Below, piece by piece: positions 14,563 to 20,453 of a stretch of 20,453 bases of DNA. Made by a program: the position numbers and the translations under genes. Position 1 is the first letter of the stretch; every line of letters begins with the position of its first letter. The notes under the pieces were generated by a model. It was not told where the DNA came from, made no database searches, and saw nothing but the letters and a program-made list of their open reading frames with translations. This stretch comes from an uncultured Pseudoxanthomonas sp. (GTDB lineage Bacteria > Pseudomonadota > Gammaproteobacteria > Xanthomonadales > Xanthomonadaceae). The DNA lies in assembly GCA_937975725.1 (NCBI GenBank), contig CALJUL010000073.1, forward strand, positions 1-20,453, written 5' to 3'.

Positions 14563-15654
14563 TCAATGGACGGGTTGCAGCAGCAGGCGGTGATCTTCGC
14601 CAATCGTGCGGCTGTCGACAATCTCCAGCCGCAGGCGCTGGGCCATGGCGTCGATGCCCAGCCCGCCGAACAGCGGCCGCGCGCGGTCGCCCAGCAGCAC
14701 CGGGGCCACGTACAGCAGCACTTCGTCGGCCAGCCCGCTCGCAAGGAAGGCGCCGGCCAGGGTGGCGCCGGCCTCCACCTGCACCTCGTTCACGTCGCGC
14801 CGCGCCAGCAGTTCCAGCACCGCCTTCAGGTCGAAGTGGCCGCCGGCCGCCGGCGCCACCACGCGCTGCGCCTCCACGTCGCGTGGCGGCTTGGCCTCGG
14901 CGGCGTGCACGTACAGCGTGGGCGCGTCGCCCTGGCGCACGTTGCCGCGCGCCACCGTGGCCAGGCCCGGGTCCAGCACCACGCGCAACGGCGGCTCGAA
15001 CGGCGTGTCGTCGCCGAAGCGCACGGTCAGCGAAGGATCGTCGGCCAGCACGGTGCCGGCGCCGGTCAGGATGGCGCCGGCGCGCGCGCGCCAGCGCATC
15101 ACGTCGCGGCGCGAGGCTTCGCCGCTGATCCACTTGGAATCGCCGTTGGCCATCGCCGTGCGCCCGTCCAGGCTGGTGGCCAGTTTCACCCTCACCCACG
15201 GCCGCCCGCGCTCGATGCGCGAGAGGAAGCCGCGGTTCAGGCGGCGCGCCTGCGCTTCCATCAGCCCGGACTCCACGGCCACCCCGGCCGCCTGCAGGCG
15301 GTCGAAGCCGGCGCCGTCCACCTGCGGGAACGGATCGCGCATGGCGGCCACCACCCGCGCCACGCCGGCGGCGAGCAGCGCGTCGGCGCACGGCCCGGTG
15401 CGCCCGGTGTGCGCGCAGGGCTCCAGGGTGACGTAGGCGGTGGCGCCGCGGGCGCGCTCGCCCGCGGCCTGCAAGGCCAGCACTTCCGCATGCGGCTCGC
15501 CGGCCTTGCGGTGCCAGCCCTCGCCGACGATCTCGCCGTCGCGGGCGATGACGCAGCCGACCATGGGGTTGGGGCGCGCGGTGTAGGCGCCGCGCTCGGC
15601 CAGGCGCAGCGCGCGGGCCATCAGGTGGTGATCGTGCGAAGTGAACGGACTCAT
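14563..15654 (-). CDS. ribD: Bifunctional riboflavin deaminase/reductase RibD
   Basis: RibD deaminates the pyrimidine made by GTP cyclohydrolase II and reduces the ribosyl side chain with NADPH, giving 5-amino-6-ribitylamino-uracil phosphate. The deaminase half (1-145) has the zinc ligands HAE (His55, Glu57) and PCAHTGRTGPC (Cys80, Cys89). The reductase half (about 150-363) begins PWVRVKLATSLDGRTA and has SKWISGEASRRDVMRWRA, GAGTVLADDPSLTVR and VQVEAGATLAGAFL, all conserved. Length (363) is normal. It sits 7 bp after a small membrane-protein gene and 11 bp before the methyltransferase. It lies upstream of the FMN riboswitch on the same strand, so that riboswitch cannot control it; I see no second aptamer in front of it. 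Confidence 0.97.
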   Translation of the reverse strand: MSPFTSHDHHLMARALRLAERGAYTARPNPMVGCVIARDGEIVGEGWHRKAGEPHAEVLALQAAGERARGATAYVTLEPCAHTGRTGPCADALLAAGVARVVAAMRDPFPQVDGAGFDRLQAAGVAVESGLMEAQARRLNRGFLSRIERGRPWVRVKLATSLDGRTAMANGDSKWISGEASRRDVMRWRARAGAILTGAGTVLADDPSLTVRFGDDTPFEPPLRVVLDPGLATVARGNVRQGDAPTLYVHAAEAKPPRDVEAQRVVAPAAGGHFDLKAVLELLARRDVNEVQVEAGATLAGAFLASGLADEVLLYVAPVLLGDRARPLFGGLGIDAMAQRLRLEIVDSRTIGEDHRLLLQPVH

Positions 15655-15661
15655 GTACGGC

Positions 15662-16174
15662 TCAGATTTCCTTCAATTGCATCGGGAAGCACAAGCGGAC
15701 CCTGCGGAACTTCGCCCTCGGCGCGGCCAGGCGGAATTCCCGGGCGAAGGCTTCCATGTCGTCGAAGCCCGCATAGATCGTCCGGCTGCCGTCCGCCCGG
15801 TCCACAAGCAACCGCGTCGGCCGTCCCTTTTCGATCAGCACGTCCACCGCGGTCACGTCGTCCAGCGGTTCCGACCCGGACAAGGGCACGCCGTCCGAGG
15901 AAGCGCGCAACCGCCCGTCCTCGAACCATATCGCCAACCGGCGCTTCTGTTCCCAGAACGCCGCTTCGTGGATCCGCTGCTGCCGCCAGCGCCAGGCGGC
16001 CAGGGCCAGCACCGCGCCACAGGCGATCCAGGCCACCACGCTGCGCTGCGCGCCGAGCAGCAGCACCAGCAGGGGCACGCTGGCCGCGAGCGATCCATGG
16101 ATCCACGGACCGACATACCACTGCGCCCGCGCCGCCTTGCGTTCGAAACGGAACCGGCGGAACGATGCGCTCAT
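15662..16174 (-). CDS. Hypothetical two-helix membrane protein with C-terminal beta domain
   Basis: I do not recognise this 170-residue protein. A basic N-terminus (MSASFRRFRFERK) is followed by two hydrophobic helices (about 25-41 and 46-62), then a basic WRWRQQR stop-transfer. The soluble C-terminal part (about 75-165) has alternating strands RRLAIWFEDGRLRA, VTAVDVLIEKGRPTRLLVDRADGSRTIYAG and a closing helix FDDMEAFAREF. This is the order expected of a small bacterial PH-like domain facing the cytoplasm. That fold is inference from pattern only. It ends 7 bp before ribD and starts 88 bp after the acetyltransferase gene, so it is likely co-transcribed with both. Confidence 0.7.
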   Translation of the reverse strand: MSASFRRFRFERKAARAQWYVGPWIHGSLAASVPLLVLLLGAQRSVVAWIACGAVLALAAWRWRQQRIHEAAFWEQKRRLAIWFEDGRLRASSDGVPLSGSEPLDDVTAVDVLIEKGRPTRLLVDRADGSRTIYAGFDDMEAFAREFRLAAPRAKFRRVRLCFPMQLKEI

Positions 16175-16262
16175 GCCATCGCTCCCGCCGGATGCGCCGT
16201 CGCTGGCGGCGCGGCATGGCCGGTCGCGCCGGACGGCTCCGGGCCGGCCTGCTTCACCGTCC

Positions 16263-16748
16263 TCATGCGGCGCACTCCGTGACGACGGACGCCGGGTCGA
16301 TTGCCATCACCGCGATCCGCAGCGGCCCCAGGGCGAGGCGTTCGTGCAGCCGCCAGCCCAGCGCGCGGTAATAGTCCACGGCATCGGTGCAATACAGGTA
16401 CAGCGTGGGCACCCCCAGCACCCGCGCCTCGTCCACGCAGCGCGCCACCAGCGCGCGACCGACGCCCCGCCCGCGCGCCGCTTCGCGCACGTACAGCGAG
16501 GCCAGCCACGGCGAATACCGGCGGATGCCTTCGTGGTCCTCCTGCAGCAGGCTGACCGATCCCAGCCAGTCCTCGCCGTCCACCGCCACCAGCGTGGTGG
16601 GGATGGCGCACCGCTGCATGTGCGTGCGTAGTTCCTGCTCGGCCTGCGCCGCCGTCCAGTCCGGCAGCAGCGCGCCGAACGCGGCCACGTGCGCCCGCGC
16701 CAGCGACGGGGCCAGCGCCATGCGGTCGCAGAGGTAGGCGACATCCAC
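16263..16748 (-). CDS. GNAT family N-acetyltransferase
   Basis: This 161-residue acetyltransferase uses acetyl-CoA; the acceptor is unknown. The core pattern is present: TTLVAVDGEDWLGSVSLL (51-68) for strands 2-3, SPWLASLYVREAARGRGVGRALVARC (79-104) with the R/Q-x-x-G-x-G pyrophosphate loop at 92-97, and LYLYCTDAVDYYRALGWRLHER (116-137) with the Tyr near the catalytic position. The start is GTG at 16746-16748, six bases after the nrdR stop. The position right behind nrdR looks like an operon placement rather than a functional link. Confidence 0.87.
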   Translation of the reverse strand: MDVAYLCDRMALAPSLARAHVAAFGALLPDWTAAQAEQELRTHMQRCAIPTTLVAVDGEDWLGSVSLLQEDHEGIRRYSPWLASLYVREAARGRGVGRALVARCVDEARVLGVPTLYLYCTDAVDYYRALGWRLHERLALGPLRIAVMAIDPASVVTECAA

Positions 16749-16754
16749 GCGGGT

Positions 16755-17291
16755 TCAGCGCTTCTTGTTCTTGTCCGCGTGCTTGTCGAACGGCACCACG
16801 TCCCCGCCCAGCAGCGAGAGCTGGCCGGCGCCGGGCGGCAGGTCGCGCTCCAGCTTCTCGATCTCCTCGCGGAAATCGGCCACGTCCTCGAAGCTGCGGT
16901 AGACTGAGGCGAAGCGCACGTAGCCCACGTGGTCGAGCTTGCGCAGTTCGTCCATCACGAACTCGCCGATCCGGCGCGAGGCGATCTCGCGCTCGCCGCT
17001 CATGCGGATGTTGTGGACCACCGCGCGCACCGCCGCCTCGATCTGCTCCTCCGACACCGGCCGCTTCTGCAGCGCCCGGTCGAAGCCGGCGCGCAGGCGT
17101 CGCGCGTCGAAGGCGTCGCGCCGGCCGTCGCTCTTGATGACCGCCGGCAGCTTGATCTCGATGTTCTCCAGCGTGGAGAACCGCTCGCCGCACGCCTCGC
17201 ACTCGCGGCGACGGCGGATCGTCGCGCCGTCCTCGGAAACGCGCGAGTCGATGACGCGGGTGTCGGTGTGCTGGCAGAAGGGACAATGCAT
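16755..17291 (-). CDS. nrdR: Transcriptional repressor NrdR
   Basis: NrdR represses ribonucleotide reductase genes in response to nucleotides bound to its ATP-cone. The 178-residue protein starts MHCPFC. The zinc ribbon has Cys3, Cys6, Cys31 and Cys34, with RVSEDGATIRRRRECEACGERFST between. The ATP-cone follows (about 46-138): PAVIKSDGRRDAFDARRLRAGFDRAL and HVGYVRFASVYRSFEDVADF are diagnostic. The C-terminal tail is Lys-rich (KHADKNKKR) and longer than the E. coli protein. The glyA-nrdR order is common in Xanthomonads. No Shine-Dalgarno precedes the ATG; an inverted repeat with heptad arms starts nine bases upstream. Confidence 0.97.
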   Translation of the reverse strand: MHCPFCQHTDTRVIDSRVSEDGATIRRRRECEACGERFSTLENIEIKLPAVIKSDGRRDAFDARRLRAGFDRALQKRPVSEEQIEAAVRAVVHNIRMSGEREIASRRIGEFVMDELRKLDHVGYVRFASVYRSFEDVADFREEIEKLERDLPPGAGQLSLLGGDVVPFDKHADKNKKR

Positions 17292-17300
17292 GGTTAAAGC

Positions 17301-17421
17301 CGGAAACGGGGAATGGGGAATGGGGAATGCGGCGGCTTCGCCGTTGATTCACTGCGACGCGGCAGGGATTTCCTCATGGCTCGCCGAACCGTCATTCCCT
17401 GTTCTCCGTTCCCGGTTCCCG
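17301..17421. repeat. Inverted repeat with heptad arms between glyA and nrdR
   Basis: The left arm (17301-17329) is CGGAAAC followed by three GGGGAAT heptads and a closing G. The right arm (17393-17421) on the other strand reads CGGGAAC, CGGGAAC, GGAGAAC, AGGGAATG. The 29-base arms match at about 23 of 29 positions and flank a 63-base loop that contains a small CGGC-TTC-GCCG hairpin. In the transcript this would be a long imperfect stem directly between the glyA stop and the nrdR start. Confidence 0.8.
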
Positions 17422-17427
17422 ATCTTC

Positions 17428-18696
17428 TCAGCCGTAGACCGGATACTTCCGGCACTGCGCGGTGACGTTCTCGCGCACCCGGGCCAGCACGGCGGCGTCG
17501 TTCGGCGCGTCCAGCACGTCGCAGATCCAGTTCGCCAGGTCGATGCAGTCCTGCTCGCCGTAGCCGCGCGTGGTCACCGCCGGGGTGCCGATGCGCAGGC
17601 CCGAGGTGACGAAGGGCTTGCGCGGATCGTTGGGCACGGAGTTCTTGTTGACGGTGATGTGCGCCTTGCCCAGCGCTTCCTCCGCATCCTTGCCGGACAC
17701 GTCCTTGCCGATCATGTCCACCAGCATCAGGTGGTTCTCGGTGCCGCCGGAGACGATCTTGTAGCCGCGTGCGATGATCGTCTTCGCCATCGCCTGCGCG
17801 TTCTTCACCACCTGCTCCTGGTAGGCCTTGAACTCCGGCTCCAGCGCTTCCTTGAAGGCCACGGCCTTGGCCGCGATCACGTGCATCAGCGGGCCGCCCT
17901 GGATGCCGGGGAAGACGATGCTCTGCAGCTTCTTGCCGATCTCTTCGAACGCCTCGCCGGCGCCCTGCGTGCTGGCCAGGATGATGCCGCCGCGCGGGCC
18001 GCGCAGGGTCTTGTGGGTGGTGGAAGTGACCACGTGCGCGTGCGGCAGCGGGTTCGGGTAGACGCCGGCGGCGACCAGCCCGGCCACGTGCGCCATGTCC
18101 ACGAAGAAGTACGCACCCACCTTGTCGGCGATGGCGCGGAAGCGCGCCCAGTCGATCTTCTGCGAGTAGGCCGAGAAACCGGCCACCACCATCTTCGGCT
18201 TGTGCTCGAGCGCCAGCTTCTCGACTTCGTCGTAGTCGATCAGGCCCTGGTCGTTCACGCCGTACTGCACGGCATTGAACAGCTTGCCGGAGGCGTTGAC
18301 CTTGGCGCCGTGGGTCAGGTGGCCGCCGTGGGCCAGCGACATGCCCAGGATGGTATCGCCCGGATTCAGCAGGGCGAAGTACACGGCCTGGTTGGCCTGG
18401 CTGCCGGAGTGCGGCTGCACGTTGGCGTAGTCGGCGCCGAACAACTGCTTCACCCGGTCGATGGCCAGTTGCTCGGCCACGTCCACGTATTCGCAGCCGC
18501 CGTAGTAGCGCTTGTGCGGGTAGCCCTCGGCGTACTTGTTGGTCAGCACGCTGCCCTGGGCCTCCAGCACGCGCGGGCTGGCGTAGTTCTCGCTGGCGAT
18601 CAGCTCGACGTGATCCTCCTGCCGGCGCGCCTCGTGGGCGATGGCCTGGGCCAGTTCGGGATCGTAGCTTTCGATGCGGGCGTCGCGCGGGAACAT
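17428..18696 (-). CDS. glyA: Serine hydroxymethyltransferase
   Basis: GlyA interconverts serine and glycine with tetrahydrofolate using pyridoxal phosphate, supplying one-carbon units. The 422-residue protein is near the usual 417. Visible motifs: ELIASENYASPRVLEAQGSVLTNKYAEGYP (31-60), NVQPHSGSQANQAVY (92-106), VDMAHVAGLVAAGVYPNP (199-216), the PLP lysine Lys229 in VTSTTHKTLRGPRGG (223-237), FPGIQGGPL (262-270) and TSGLRIGTPAVTTRG (364-378). The ATG at 18694-18696 has GGAG five bases before it, and the frame upstream is Arg/Pro shadow sequence. A TACAAT box lies 34 bases upstream. Confidence 0.98.
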   Translation of the reverse strand: MFPRDARIESYDPELAQAIAHEARRQEDHVELIASENYASPRVLEAQGSVLTNKYAEGYPHKRYYGGCEYVDVAEQLAIDRVKQLFGADYANVQPHSGSQANQAVYFALLNPGDTILGMSLAHGGHLTHGAKVNASGKLFNAVQYGVNDQGLIDYDEVEKLALEHKPKMVVAGFSAYSQKIDWARFRAIADKVGAYFFVDMAHVAGLVAAGVYPNPLPHAHVVTSTTHKTLRGPRGGIILASTQGAGEAFEEIGKKLQSIVFPGIQGGPLMHVIAAKAVAFKEALEPEFKAYQEQVVKNAQAMAKTIIARGYKIVSGGTENHLMLVDMIGKDVSGKDAEEALGKAHITVNKNSVPNDPRKPFVTSGLRIGTPAVTTRGYGEQDCIDLANWICDVLDAPNDAAVLARVRENVTAQCRKYPVYG

Positions 18697-18729
18697 CGGG
18701 TCTCCGGGGGCAAGGGGGCGGGACCCCGG

Positions 18730-18735
18730 ATTGTA
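18730..18735 (-). promoter_or_regulatory. -10 box (TACAAT) of glyA
   Basis: GGCTACAAT on the minus strand ends 33 bases before the glyA ATG, giving a leader of about 27 nt that includes the GGAG ribosome site. The surrounding sequence is extremely GC-rich and no -35 hexamer is recognisable. Confidence 0.5.
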
Positions 18736-18807
18736 GCCCGCCGGGGCCCCGGCCACGAACCCGGCGGGGCCGGTCCCGGTCCCCGGCGTTTCCGGGGCGG
18801 GAAAAGG

Positions 18808-18833
18808 AAAAAGCGCACCGGAGCGCGCTTTTT
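18808..18833 (-). terminator. Rho-independent terminator of the RcnB-like gene
   Basis: AAAAAGCGC (18808-18816) and GCGCTTTTT (18825-18833) form a perfect 9-bp inverted repeat with an 8-base loop, 25 bases past the stop of the RcnB-like gene. The T run on the minus strand supports termination in that direction, insulating glyA. The sequence is symmetric and could also work on the plus strand. Confidence 0.8.
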
Positions 18834-18857
18834 CCCGGAACCGCCGGCCTGCAGGCC

Positions 18858-19355
18858 TCAGTGGTGCAGCAGCAGGTCGGCGATGATGCCGGTGGCGATG
18901 GCGACCATCAGCAGGTTGCCGCGGTCGTCGCGCACCCAGTGGTAGCCGCGGGGCGGACGGCGCACGTGGTAGTGGTTGTAGTCGTTCACCACGTAGACCG
19001 GGCCGCGGTAGTAGTCGTGGTAGCGCTGGCCCACGGCCCAGCGGTGCGGCGGCGGGGCGGGACGGTAGACCACCCGCGACGGCGGGGCGTAGTAACGGCG
19101 CTGGTCGTAGCGGTCTTGACGGTGATCGTGATGGCGGTCGTCGCGACGGCCGTCCCGGTAGCCGTGGTGGTAGGCCTGGCGCTGGTCGCGGCGGTCGTCG
19201 CGCCAGTCGCGGCGGTCGTCCCGGCGGTCGTGCTGGTGCTGGCGCCCGCGGTCCCAGCCGCGGTCGTCGTCCCGGTCCCGCGCCAATACCGGCGTGGCGG
19301 CGGCGAAGGCGAGCATCGCGCAGGCCAGGCTCTGGAGAACTCGACGGCTGTTCAT
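18858..19355 (-). CDS. RcnB-like periplasmic protein
   Basis: This 165-residue exported protein has a signal peptide, MNSRRVLQSLACAMLAFAAATPVLA (1-25), with a cleavage-type VLA at its end. Residues 26-90 are low complexity, made almost only of Asp, Arg, His, Gln and Tyr in DRRDD- and HH-rich runs. The C-terminal domain (about 104-163) fits the RcnB family: W-x-V-G-Q-R-Y, GPVYVVNDYNHYHVRRPPRGYHWVR, then a final hydrophobic helix LLMVAIATGIIADLLL. E. coli RcnB modulates nickel/cobalt export by RcnA, but most homologues are uncharacterised and no rcnA is near, so a metal role here is inference. AGGAG precedes the ATG at 19355. It is divergent from ettA. Confidence 0.82.
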   Translation of the reverse strand: MNSRRVLQSLACAMLAFAAATPVLARDRDDDRGWDRGRQHQHDRRDDRRDWRDDRRDQRQAYHHGYRDGRRDDRHHDHRQDRYDQRRYYAPPSRVVYRPAPPPHRWAVGQRYHDYYRGPVYVVNDYNHYHVRRPPRGYHWVRDDRGNLLMVAIATGIIADLLLHH

Positions 19356-19496
19356 GGCATCTCCTGTTTGTTGGTGGCACGTGATTGCATGATGCGCATG
19401 CCGTCTGAACCGATTCCCGCTGGAAAACGGTTTCGCGCCCTCCCGGCCACGGCGTGAAGAAAACGTTCAGCCCCCAGTGGGCCTGCGGGGAACGGC

Positions 19497-19502
19497 TATA
19501 AT
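19497..19502 (+). promoter_or_regulatory. -10 box (TATAAT) of ettA
   Basis: A perfect TATAAT lies 72 bases before the ettA ATG, giving a start near 19509 and a leader of about 66 nt. The -35 is not recognisable, as for other promoters in this window. Confidence 0.6.
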
Positions 19503-19574
19503 CCCCGTCATCCCAATTCCCTCCCCCTCGTCCGTCGCCCCGCGCCGGGCGCGGGTCCGCGCACCGGAGCCTGC

Positions 19575-20453
19575 ATGTCCTCGCAATACATCTACACCAT
19601 GAACCGCGTGTCCAAGGTGGTCCCGCCCAAGCGGCAGATCATCAAGGACATCTCGCTGTCGTTCTTCCCCGGCGCCAAGATCGGCCTGCTGGGCCTGAAC
19701 GGCGCCGGCAAGTCCACGGTGCTGAAGATCATGGCTGGCGTGGACAAGGACTTCGAGGGCGAGGCCCGCCCGCAGCCCGGCATCAAGGTCGGCTACCTGG
19801 CACAGGAGCCCGAGTTGAACCTGGAGCACACCGTCCGCCAGGCCGTGGAGGAAGGCGTGGGCGAAGTGTTGCAGGCGCAGGCCGCACTGGAAGCGGTGTA
19901 CGCCGCCTACGCCGAGGAAGGCGCCGATTTCGACGCGCTGGCCAAGGAACAGGAACGCCTGGAAGCCATCCTCGCCGCCGGCGACGCGCACACGCTGGAG
20001 AACCAGTTGGACGTGGCCGCCGACGCCCTGCGCCTGCCGCCGTGGGAGGCCATCGTCGGCAAGCTGTCCGGCGGCGAGAAGCGCCGCGTGGCGCTGTGCC
20101 GCCTGTTGCTGCAGAAGCCGGACATGCTGCTGCTCGACGAACCGACCAACCACCTGGACGCCGAGTCGGTGGAATGGCTGGAACAGTTCCTCGCCCGCTA
20201 CACCGGCACCGTGGTGGCCGTCACCCACGACCGTTACTTCCTCGACAACGCCGCCGAGTGGATCCTCGAACTCGACCGCGGCCACGGGATTCCCTGGAAG
20301 GGCAACTATTCGAGCTGGCTGGAGCAGAAGGAGGCGCGCCTGGAAAGCGAATCGAAGCAGGTCGACGCGCACATGAAGGCGATGAAGCAGGAACTCGAAT
20401 GGGTGCGTTCCAACCCGAAGGCGCGCCAGGCCAAGAGCAAGGCCCGCCTGTCG
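19575..20453 (+). CDS. ettA: Energy-dependent translational throttle protein EttA, N-terminal 293 residues (runs off right edge)
   Basis: EttA is an ABC-F ATPase that binds the ribosomal E site and gates the first peptide bond according to the ATP/ADP ratio. The frame is open to the last base, so only about half of the usual ~555 residues is present. The first ABC cassette is complete: MSSQYIYTMNRVSKVVPPKR (1-20, a strong EttA signature), Walker A GLNGAGKST (40-48), the helical arm insertion (about 95-138), signature LSGGEKRRVALCRLLL (164-179), Walker B MLLLDEPTNHLD (184-195) with Glu189, and the switch His VTHDRYFLDN (216-225). The start of the inter-domain linker (PtIM), with YSSWLEQKEARLESE and KARQAKSKARL, follows. 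GGAG lies five bases before the ATG. Confidence 0.97.
   Translation, partial: MSSQYIYTMNRVSKVVPPKRQIIKDISLSFFPGAKIGLLGLNGAGKSTVLKIMAGVDKDFEGEARPQPGIKVGYLAQEPELNLEHTVRQAVEEGVGEVLQAQAALEAVYAAYAEEGADFDALAKEQERLEAILAAGDAHTLENQLDVAADALRLPPWEAIVGKLSGGEKRRVALCRLLLQKPDMLLLDEPTNHLDAESVEWLEQFLARYTGTVVAVTHDRYFLDNAAEWILELDRGHGIPWKGNYSSWLEQKEARLESESKQVDAHMKAMKQELEWVRSNPKARQAKSKARLS

Noticed and set aside
16939..18945. 668-codon open frame on the plus strand
   Set aside because: Antisense to nrdR and glyA; composition is typical of a GC-rich shadow.
18960..19290. Short repeated codons in the RcnB-like gene (GAC/CGC-rich) as a nucleotide repeat
   Set aside because: The pattern follows the Asp/Arg/His-rich protein segment in frame and is explained by amino-acid composition.
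19467..20372. 301-codon open frame on the minus strand
   Set aside because: It opposes ettA, whose ABC motifs are all present on the plus strand.
1..20453. CRISPR arrays, tRNAs, insertion sequences, phage or defence genes
   Set aside because: I looked on both strands and saw no regular spacer-repeat array, cloverleaf, transposase or defence-domain protein; the only mobile-type DNA is the REP-like repeat.

Overview
This is a very GC-rich gammaproteobacterial chromosome segment. The protein families, the gene order and a 'GTAGGAGCGGCTTCAGCCGC'-type REP repeat point to the Xanthomonadaceae/Lysobacteraceae (Lysobacter, Luteimonas, Pseudoxanthomonas or Stenotrophomonas-like). No database search was possible, so the genus is inference. 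Most of the window is core housekeeping DNA. I see no transposase, phage gene, CRISPR array, tRNA or obvious accessory island.

Layout. 1-131 (-) is the 5' part of the RNase P RNA gene, running off the left edge. 363-1190 (-) is rsmI, divergent from lpoA-yraN (1253-3053, +). A flavoprotein of the YdhS/COG4529 type (3060-4469, -) is divergent from a GlcD-like FAD-linked oxidase (4703-6079, +) that appears to have a leaderless promoter. An Aer-type PAS chemoreceptor follows (6105-8360, -), with a candidate sigma-28 promoter in a 0.5 kb gap that also holds a degenerate six-base-period repeat.

8872-13560 (-) is a riboflavin operon, read from high to low coordinates: promoter, FMN riboswitch, long leader, ribE, ribBA (with a degenerate GTP cyclohydrolase II domain), ribH, nusB, a small helix-hairpin-helix gene and thiL. 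It therefore joins flavin synthesis, rRNA antitermination and thiamine diphosphate synthesis. A composite REP element separates it from the upstream set, also on the - strand: glyA, nrdR, a GNAT acetyltransferase, a small membrane protein, ribD and a SAM methyltransferase. ribD, the middle step of the pathway, thus lies upstream of and outside the FMN-riboswitch transcript.

The right end holds an RcnB-like periplasmic protein (18858-19355, -) with a clear terminator, and the first 293 codons of ettA (19575 onward, +).

The least ordinary material is non-coding. Three intergenic inverted repeats (near 11.1, 13.7 and 17.35 kb) have arms built from short tandem units of 7 or 9-10 bases, and one of them supplies the last codons of ribBA. 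The FMN-riboswitch leader is about 350 nt long beyond the aptamer and contains a hairpin that would bury the ribosome site of a 71-codon upstream ORF.
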